A DNA stretch of 64,000 nt, from assembly GCF_037325665.1 (NCBI RefSeq), contig NC_090248.1:15045256-15109255 (forward strand), given 5' to 3'. The position numbers and the translations under genes are program-made. Positions 57,393-64,000 of the stretch are shown here, piece by piece (position 1 is the first letter of the stretch; every line of letters starts with the position of its first letter). The DNA is from Littorina saxatilis. Lineage: Eukaryota > Mollusca > Gastropoda > Littorinimorpha > Littorinidae. Under the pieces are notes generated by a model. The model worked only from the letters and a program-made list of their open reading frames with translations, was not told the DNA's origin and made no database searches.

Positions 57393-57402
57393 TGGGATTT
57401 CC
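57393..57402 (+). promoter_or_regulatory. kappaB-like site upstream of the RHIM-Death gene
   Basis: TGGGATTTCC matches the Rel consensus GGGRNTTTCC at nine of ten positions and lies 28 bp upstream of the start codon. A 10-bp near-match can occur by chance; its position next to an immune adaptor is what makes it notable. Confidence 0.35.
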
Positions 57403-58050
57403 GGTAGCTATATTTAGCGTTGGCCTGAGCAGAGAACTGGATTTATCTCCCTTAGACCACTGTTCACAACCACAGCCACAAATGACAAATGTTTGGAGTC
57501 AAAGGAACTGAAGGTGCATCCGTCATCACATTTATTTGACTGGCTTTTGATATAAATGAGGATGAAAAATGCAGTTTTCATTAGAGAGAGACAGAGACAG
57601 AGAGACTCAGAGAGAGAGAGAGAGAAAGAGGACTGAACCCTCTGTTTTTACCAGGAGGGGATGTAAGGTTGGGGGCTGACTGAACCATCGATCTGCTTTT
57701 ACAAGAATCTTATTTTACACAAAGACCAAGTTCAAGCTGAAGACATGACATGATCGATTGACGGACACAGATACACACACTCTCTCTTTTTTTCAAGCAT
57801 TAACTTTATTGTGCATATTGTATGTAAAATTGATGTGCAGACGTACAATATATTTGTGTATGTGTTGAAGGTGTATTCAAGATAGGTAATATAAAAGTAG
57901 GCTTGTGCTTTAAAAAAAAACCTCTAGTGAAACCAGCATACATTCTGCATGCACCCACCCAAGCACACAAACTCTTTCCCTTATTTTATTTATCTTATTT
58001 ATCTTACAATTAAAGCAACATTTCTTTGTACAGAATAGCTTACACAAACA

Positions 58051-58095
<45 letters not shown>

Positions 58096-58124
58096 TAAGT
58101 AGATGTGCAATGCCAAGGTACCGC

Positions 58125-58190
<66 letters not shown>
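58051..58190. repeat. (AAT)n and (CT)n microsatellites
   Basis: An AAT run at 58051-58095 and, 30 bp on, a CT run at 58128-58190. Confidence 0.95.
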
Positions 58191-58194
<4 letters not shown>

Positions 58195-58435
58195 GAACTT
58201 ACAAATAAAACGATTGCCAGTCATTCAAGTTGTGTTAAGGACATATCCCCTGATGATTTAAACACGCATTTTTCTAACATAGCTGAAAAAGTTATTACAA
58301 ATGACAAATCCAAGTTGAACAATTTGAAAGTGTTAGAAGAATATTGTGAGTCGAAACAAGTTTCAAGTCAAGCGAATATTCTTCTACTTACAGTACCTGA
58401 AGTTTTTTACGCACTTACACACCTTAAGCAAACCC
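58191..58435 (+). pseudogene. LINE (CR1/Jockey-like) ORF2 fragment, pre-RT region
   Basis: The frame reads ISPDDLNTHFSNIAEKVI, then a linker, then LTVPEVFYALTHLK. This is the usual region just before motif 0/1 of non-LTR reverse transcriptases (compare 'N.HF..I...', 'V..L..LK'). The match stops at about 58435 and the rest of RT is absent, so it is a fragment. The frame runs on into unrelated sequence. Confidence 0.55.
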
Positions 58436-60415
58436 CAGCCAGCATGATTCTGCGTGACGCATGCGTTATTTCTGCGTTTTTCATGCGGGGATGCGTACGG
58501 CCTCGTGACACCTTCGCTTCGCGCGCGTTACTTTTCGCCAACTTTTACGCAGATTGTCGCATTCGAAACGACTTCACCACGCAGTGTTTAGCACGCATGG
58601 ATTCAATGAAAAGGTGATTGCAATTTTTGTTTTTCCTAATTTTATACCGTGGGTTTATGCATTTACTGCATGAAATAATTTATTATATTTTATGTTATTA
58701 AAAAATATTTACTTTTAAATTTTGGTTATGAATAGTTATTCTTCTTCAAAAACTTCTTCTTTTTTTTTTTTAGAAAAAAAATTGCATAAAAACTTTCAAT
58801 CCGTTATTTTTCAGTTTATCTTAAGACAGTTTCGGTTAAAAAAAAAAATGCATTTAAAAGTTTAATAAAAATATTTTTATTTTATGTAATGGTTTTCCCA
58901 TTTAATTTTTATTTAATCATTTTGTTATTACCAACATTTATTTGCTTAATTGTTATCCTGATTATTTTTATCTTAAAATAAATATGATTATTTTAATTTG
59001 TATTATCATTATAATTGTTTTAGCATGTAATATAATTATTGTAATGGGGATTTGGTATTGTTGTAGGAATCAGCTTTCCACAAAATAATGTCGTGGAAAA
59101 ATCTAGGCAAAGCATAATAAAAATATTATATGAACAGAAAAGATAACTGAAATCTATATGAACACCCATAACAAAACGATAAAAACATTAAAAAAATTCA
59201 GATTAAACAAAAAAATGTAAACTAAAGTAACTTTGAAACTAATTATCTACTCAAAATAAAGGCTGATGTTAATGGTTACATAAAATTTGTTCTCAGCATA
59301 TTTTCATTTTATTTTATTTTGCTTTGGAAGAAAATCTCTATGAAAGTTCAATTTCAGGGGAGACAGTTACCTTGACTGAAAAGAGCAATTTATTGAAGTT
59401 ATTTCCCTTGTCTGTCAGACAATCTCCAACTTCCTGTTGGCAAGAAGTCTGTCAAATCCACATGTATAGAATTGTATCGGCGTTTTTTTGCTTTTTCTTC
59501 ATATTGACTTGTATTTTTGACTTGCTTATTGGATGCAAGGTAATCTTATCCTTCTCTCTGAAATGAAGATTGACTTCTTTCAAGAATAGGTAAGTTGATC
59601 AACTGAAGGAAAGATTTGGGAATTTGAATTTTTGATAGCTCGCGGCTTCGGCTTCCGAGTTTGATGGCAGAGAGAATTTCTCACACTTTCGATTTTTTTT
59701 TCGCCTAGAAGAACACTGTTCTATTCATTCATGTTTGTTTTGTCTGAAAGATGGATGAATGAACTAACTTTTCCAAAAACATAAAGTTGATTGATGCAGT
59801 GGTTTGTTTTTAAGGAGTTGTGGAAGAGTGAAAATACCATCCGAATCCCGATTCGCGGGTCGCTCACGGCACCATAATTTCATAAAAACTGAATTTTCGT
59901 TTATCATTTTATGTCTCATTGTCTGTTTCTTGGTGAACTTTGGTTGGTTCCTAATCTGGTCGAGTCATTGCGGCAGCAGTTGTCAGGAGCTTTAGTAGTA
60001 ATACTAATAGGCTCTTCATATATCTGGTTTTTTTTTATTTGTATCTTTTTATTTTTCCACAGATGTTCAACTTTCAGTTCCGCATACTGACATAGACTCA
60101 TAGTCATAGTGGAATATTCTGTGTCTGAGTCTCGGAAAAGAGAAAAATTACCCTTGTTCCCGAGGCATGCATAGACTAGAGAGGCAGGCAGAGGCTGTGT
60201 CAGCGTGTGCAGTGATAAAGTTGAAAAACAGATTTTTTTGAAATAAAAATAAAAAATACATCACAGAGAAAATAAATATATATACTAATTTAGTGAAATT
60301 GAGATGCTTATATTTAATAATTAATATTCCAGTTTTGATGTTTGCGTGTTACTGTTACTGTTAGGTTTGGGAATCAATGTGATCGTATTTAACTTCCAAG
60401 TATTTATTTTTTCAG

Positions 60416-61451
60416 AAAGCTTTGACTTGAGTATGACGGTGCTCACTGCTTGTTTGAACTGAAGGTGAAGAAAGCTGAGATGGACAGTGACCTTAACACC
60501 GCCACCGATGCCAGTAACGCAGACTGTCGTTCCGTCCCGGCAAGGTGAAGATGAACAGGTATGGCTCGATAGCAATGAGTGTCTCATTCAGAGTCATTGA
60601 TAGTGATACTGACAGCGTCTTTTTGTTCTGTGACTTTGGCTTATTTTGTGTTTTATTCTTTTAGTTATAACCAGATGTGTCAAACAAATTCAGCTGATCT
60701 CTTTTACTGTTTTAGTGAAACAAATGTATTGTTTCCAGCAAAGGGGAAAAAAATCGGGTGGGGGCGGTTGGTCGATTTTATTTTTATATTTAAATTTTTA
60801 TTTTATTTTAATAGTTTTATTGATGTTTAACACAGGCATCTCATTGATGAGAAAGTGTGAACTGTGTCCGCGGGATGCCAGAGAAGAGTAACTTTTCATC
60901 CAAAGTCTGCAAAATTGAATTTAAAATTTAACCTTTTTGATGAATATTTTTGAATGAATACAAAAAGTTCTAGTGTTTGGAGGAAAAGTTAAGGTCAGTT
61001 CAACTTTAAACAAGGATTTTTAGTGTGTGTTTGTTCTTCTGTCTAAAAAATAAAAATAAAAAAATCTGCTTGAAGTAAATACACACAAAAATTTTCATCT
61101 CCAACTGCTGAGTCCCTACATCTTTTTACCCCATCAAATGCCACTCTGTATGCCCCTTTAAAAATTGATTGCAATATATATATTCCTCATCTTCTCCTGA
61201 ATTCAAAAATATAGAGATGTCACGTTTACTTTGAACATTTGCTCAGATTGTTTTTTAGTGCTGATGGTTTCTTTTCAGGCCGACAGATTGTCTAAAATAT
61301 GTATTGCTTCATGTAAATGACTTTTTGTTCTTCTTTTCTTCCATTCAGCGGACACAAGACTACGAGCAGAGCAGAGCGGCAAGATAAACATCAGTTCTTG
61401 CTGCTGGAGAAGGTTCTACAGGAGCAGATGGACCTGATGCGACTAATTTAG
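60416..61451 (+). other. Doubtful spliced transcript with a 55-codon ORF
   Basis: A candidate exon 60416-60544 (TTTTTTCAG before, GTGAAG after) joins in frame to 61349-61451 (CTTCCATTCAG before). An ATG at 60480 gives a 55-aa product with an acidic N-terminus and a charged, leucine-rich helix (HQFLLLEKVLQEQMDLMRLI) ending at TAG 61449-61451. An earlier upstream ATG opens a nine-codon ORF. More acceptor-like sites follow near 62391 and 62491. It could be a small protein, a 5' UTR of a gene to the right, or chance. Confidence 0.2.
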
Positions 61452-63007
61452 TAATTGGTCGCCAAAGAATCATGGTGGAGCCTGTGCTACTGTTCGATGG
61501 AGTCATCTTTTTACTGTTGAGTGTGGAAGATGTTGAAGGCACATGATGGATCTGTCGAAGGAGTGATCACTGGTAGGTGGCTTTGAATGCTATTGTTGAA
61601 GCAGACCAGTCATGCCTGTGCTATTTTCCCCAGATAACTGTAGCAAGATCTTGTGAGAGTGACATGTTATTGTTAGACGCTCTTTAGGCTTTAAATGTTA
61701 CCTTGAGTGTGTGCTTTTTGGAGGATGCCAGATGTCATCACGGTTCACGGGTGTATCTTAACTGTTCATCAGTTCTCAGTCATGACCAGTTTCCCATTAT
61801 CCTGGGAATTCATGCAAGGTTTATGCGTATTGGTCACATTTGTGAATTTAACCAACACATTTTGATGATAAAACTATGCTTATGGGTACGCACAATGATG
61901 GGCCTCTTTTTCTCATGTGGGGTGCGGAAAATGCATGCACCACTTTGTTTTCTGTGATCATTGCATCTGTGAGAAATAATGCAAATATTGCTCTGTGGCC
62001 AGAGCTGCCATCTGCTAGTGCTAGGTTTTCAGGGATGTAACAGAAATTGCTACGCTGTTTCCTCAAGTTCAAAATTGCAAGTGCTACACTCAAGCAAATA
62101 ATCACAAACATGCAACAGTGCCTTCTTGTGAGTTCTGATTCTCACTTTGTGTAGGCATCGGATTATGGGTCAGAAAAAAATTGTCCACACTGAATAGTAT
62201 CACGGTTGACGCTCTCTTGTAACTATGTTTGTGCTTTCCAAATGAAGATTTGTGAGATAGTATTGAATGATTGATGCAGGTCACCTGAGGTGTGTGATTA
62301 CATTTTATGACAATGCTACACTCAATCACCATTTGCTCTTCTGAAAACTTTTTTTTTTAAAGCAAGTGCGATTATTGATTTTTTGTTCCAGGTGACAGTA
62401 TGATGCTTCCAGATTGAATTGTTTGTATGTGAAGAAGAGCTGTCTGAATATTTGATTTGTGGAATTCAGTTGGCTTGTTTTGTTTGTTTCAGATCCATGA
62501 CCATGAGCTCGGTGTGGTTGGTGGACATGAACTAAAGACGACTACTGATGCTGTGATGACGAAGGTGTTCCATAGGCTACACGGTTGCTGACAGGGGGCT
62601 CTGGGGGAGGGCAGGGAAAGAGACCATGGTGTACGCTGCGACTAAAAGCCATTGACAGTGAGTTGTTTTTCATAATTTGTAAAATCATCCTGGTCCTTTT
62701 AGGAAGAAGATAAAATCCATGTCTACAAAACAAGTTATTTCTGTCTCAAATTTTGTTCTTTGGAATCAATTTTAAATTTGCCATGTTTCACATGTGAATG
62801 ATAGTTGTCAAAGCTTTTACGCTTAACATTAAATTGCTAGAAGCCAAGTTCCTGAGCTCATTTGTCAGTGTCATGGATTTTCGACTACATACGAAATAAG
62901 GATGTTAGCAAACGGTATGATGTCGTCACATATGCGTCTGCACGTCACAGTACATGTATTATGAATTTCCGAAGGCCCCCAAAGAAAAAGTCATAGTAAA
63001 GGTAACT
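61452..63007. other. No gene recognised
   Basis: Moderately AT-rich unique sequence with a few splice-like signals (GTAGGTGG near 61572, acceptor-like tracts near 62391 and 62491). No exon can be supported. Confidence 0.4.
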
Positions 63008-63731
63008 TTAACCACTTGGCTGCCTTATGACGGGTATACCAGTCATGCGCTTGTGCAGCCGCAGCGCCTTAGGACGGGTAAACCCGTCTTCTCCGTTCCG
63101 GGATTTTCCAGAAATGCTACGTCACTGCTGACACACAAATAGCAGCCAATGGCTTGGTAGGATACCTCATTCTCATGAATAAACATAAATGGTGACGCGG
63201 TTTTGCGTTTGAAGGCTATTTTCGGCCTTGTCGACAGGGTATGGGAGAGAAATCTCGACTCGTCAAAATGGCTAACGGTGACTGTCGACCGGGCCCTAGT
63301 AAGGAAAAACAAAGCCGGACTGACGCTACAGGCGGTGCAAATGATTATGGATACTGACAGGGGAAGGGGGAGATCTTCTATCGGACAATTCGTTGGAAAC
63401 AGGTAGATGACAGTGATTATAATCCTTTCTTGGAGCGAGCAAAACAGCCACCTGTGTTTGATCCACAGGCACCGGAAGATGCGCCGGGCTGATTTTTCAA
63501 AAGTTCATATTTAAACATCATTATAAGCCAAACTAATTATCATTTCCATGATTAGACACTAAAAACAGATTCTTGGTTCAATTTCCTTTAAAAACAACAT
63601 AGGTTTTACTTACCTACCTACTGCCAGTTTGAAGCTAGATTTTTTTGTGAATTATTACACCCCAAACTCCAATATTCCCTGGCAGTCAGGAATGCACATA
63701 CCCAAGTTTTGATTGGCAGCGAAAGGGTTAA
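63008..63731 (+). mobile_element. piggyBac-like remnant with TTAA duplication, 724 bp
   Basis: TTAA flanks both ends (63008-63011 and 63728-63731). The left end is CCACTTGGCTGCC and the reverse complement of the right end CCCTTTCGCTGCC; piggyBac TIRs usually start CCCTTT...CTGCC. Inside, a short plus-strand frame (about 63203-63495, interrupted by a stop near 63404) includes DSDYNPFLERA, which resembles the acidic N-terminus of piggyBac transposases. The catalytic domain is missing, so this is an internally deleted, inactive copy. Confidence 0.7.
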
Positions 63732-64000
63732 AACAAATATTAGGGTAGGTATTTTTTTTTACTTCTCTTCTACAAGGATTACAATGTGTTGTAATTTCCT
63801 AACTCAAGTATAGTTGGTGTGTTGTAAAAGCGTATGGTGTGTATGCAAGTTTGTGTGTCTGTATGATTTTTAGCAAGTTTACAGGCGTCAGGAAATAAAC
63901 TTGAGACTTTTCTCAAATCAGTGATAGTTGTTTGATGATCTAAGTTCATGTTATTTTTTGTTTTGTCATGCAGAGGCTGTTCCGTGAAGCTGTACGGGTG
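63732..64000 (+). other. Right edge, possible exon start at 63974
   Basis: The last 27 bp follow an acceptor-like TTTTGTCATGCAG and stay open in two frames (RLFREAVRV or GCSVKLYG). Too short to identify. Confidence 0.15.

Larger units (their letters stand above)
57403..60415. other. Intergenic, largely AT-rich
   Basis: It contains an AAT run (58051-58095), a CT run (58128-58190), a LINE fragment directly after it (58191-58435), and a CpG-containing segment of unknown origin (58440-58616). From 58620 to 60400 I see only AT-rich unique sequence. Confidence 0.5.

Overview
The window is animal nuclear DNA, most likely from a gastropod mollusc (a periwinkle-like caenogastropod is my best guess). 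Genes are split by short, clean GT-AG exons, introns are full of transposons, SINEs and CA/GA microsatellites, and several repeat families are ones I associate with gastropod genomes. The species call is inference; the gene calls rest on spliced translations that keep frame across every junction.

Layout. (1) 83-4265, minus: the first seven exons (217 residues) of COG5, a Golgi tethering subunit; the rest runs off the left edge. (2) 5559-11069, plus: a complete eight-exon DUS4L (tRNA-dihydrouridine synthase, 311 aa), head-to-head with COG5 across 1.3 kb. The same head-to-head pair exists in human. (3) 18003-51999, minus: a complete 16-exon DNM1L/DRP1 (mitochondrial and peroxisomal fission dynamin, 711 aa), convergent with DUS4L. 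(4) 56430-57365, minus: a single-exon 311-aa protein with a RHIM-like amyloid motif near its N-terminus and a C-terminal Death domain, an IMD/RIPK1-like innate-immune adaptor without a kinase. Its start codon sits in a perfect TISU element with a kappaB-like site just upstream. (5) 57.4-64 kb: mostly AT-rich intergenic DNA with a LINE fragment, a doubtful spliced transcript and a piggyBac-type remnant.

Mobile DNA dominates the DNM1L introns. Intron 2 holds an apparently whole 6.1-kb DIRS1-like tyrosine-recombinase retroelement (40362-46491) with inverted terminal repeats and an internal complementary region. Intron 9 holds a 5.5-kb decayed relative (24615-30134) whose end lies 10 bp from the exon 9 splice donor. 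Five copies of a retroposon with a shared 3' body but different 5' heads have 11-13 bp target duplications. Further TIR elements (pogo/Tigger-like, Kolobok-like, hAT-like, piggyBac-like and unassigned) lie in introns and flanks; one in COG5 intron 3 carries two related minisatellites.

The four genes do not form one pathway: COG5 serves Golgi trafficking, DUS4L modifies tRNA, DNM1L divides mitochondria and peroxisomes, and the RHIM-Death protein probably acts in NF-kappaB or cell-death signalling.
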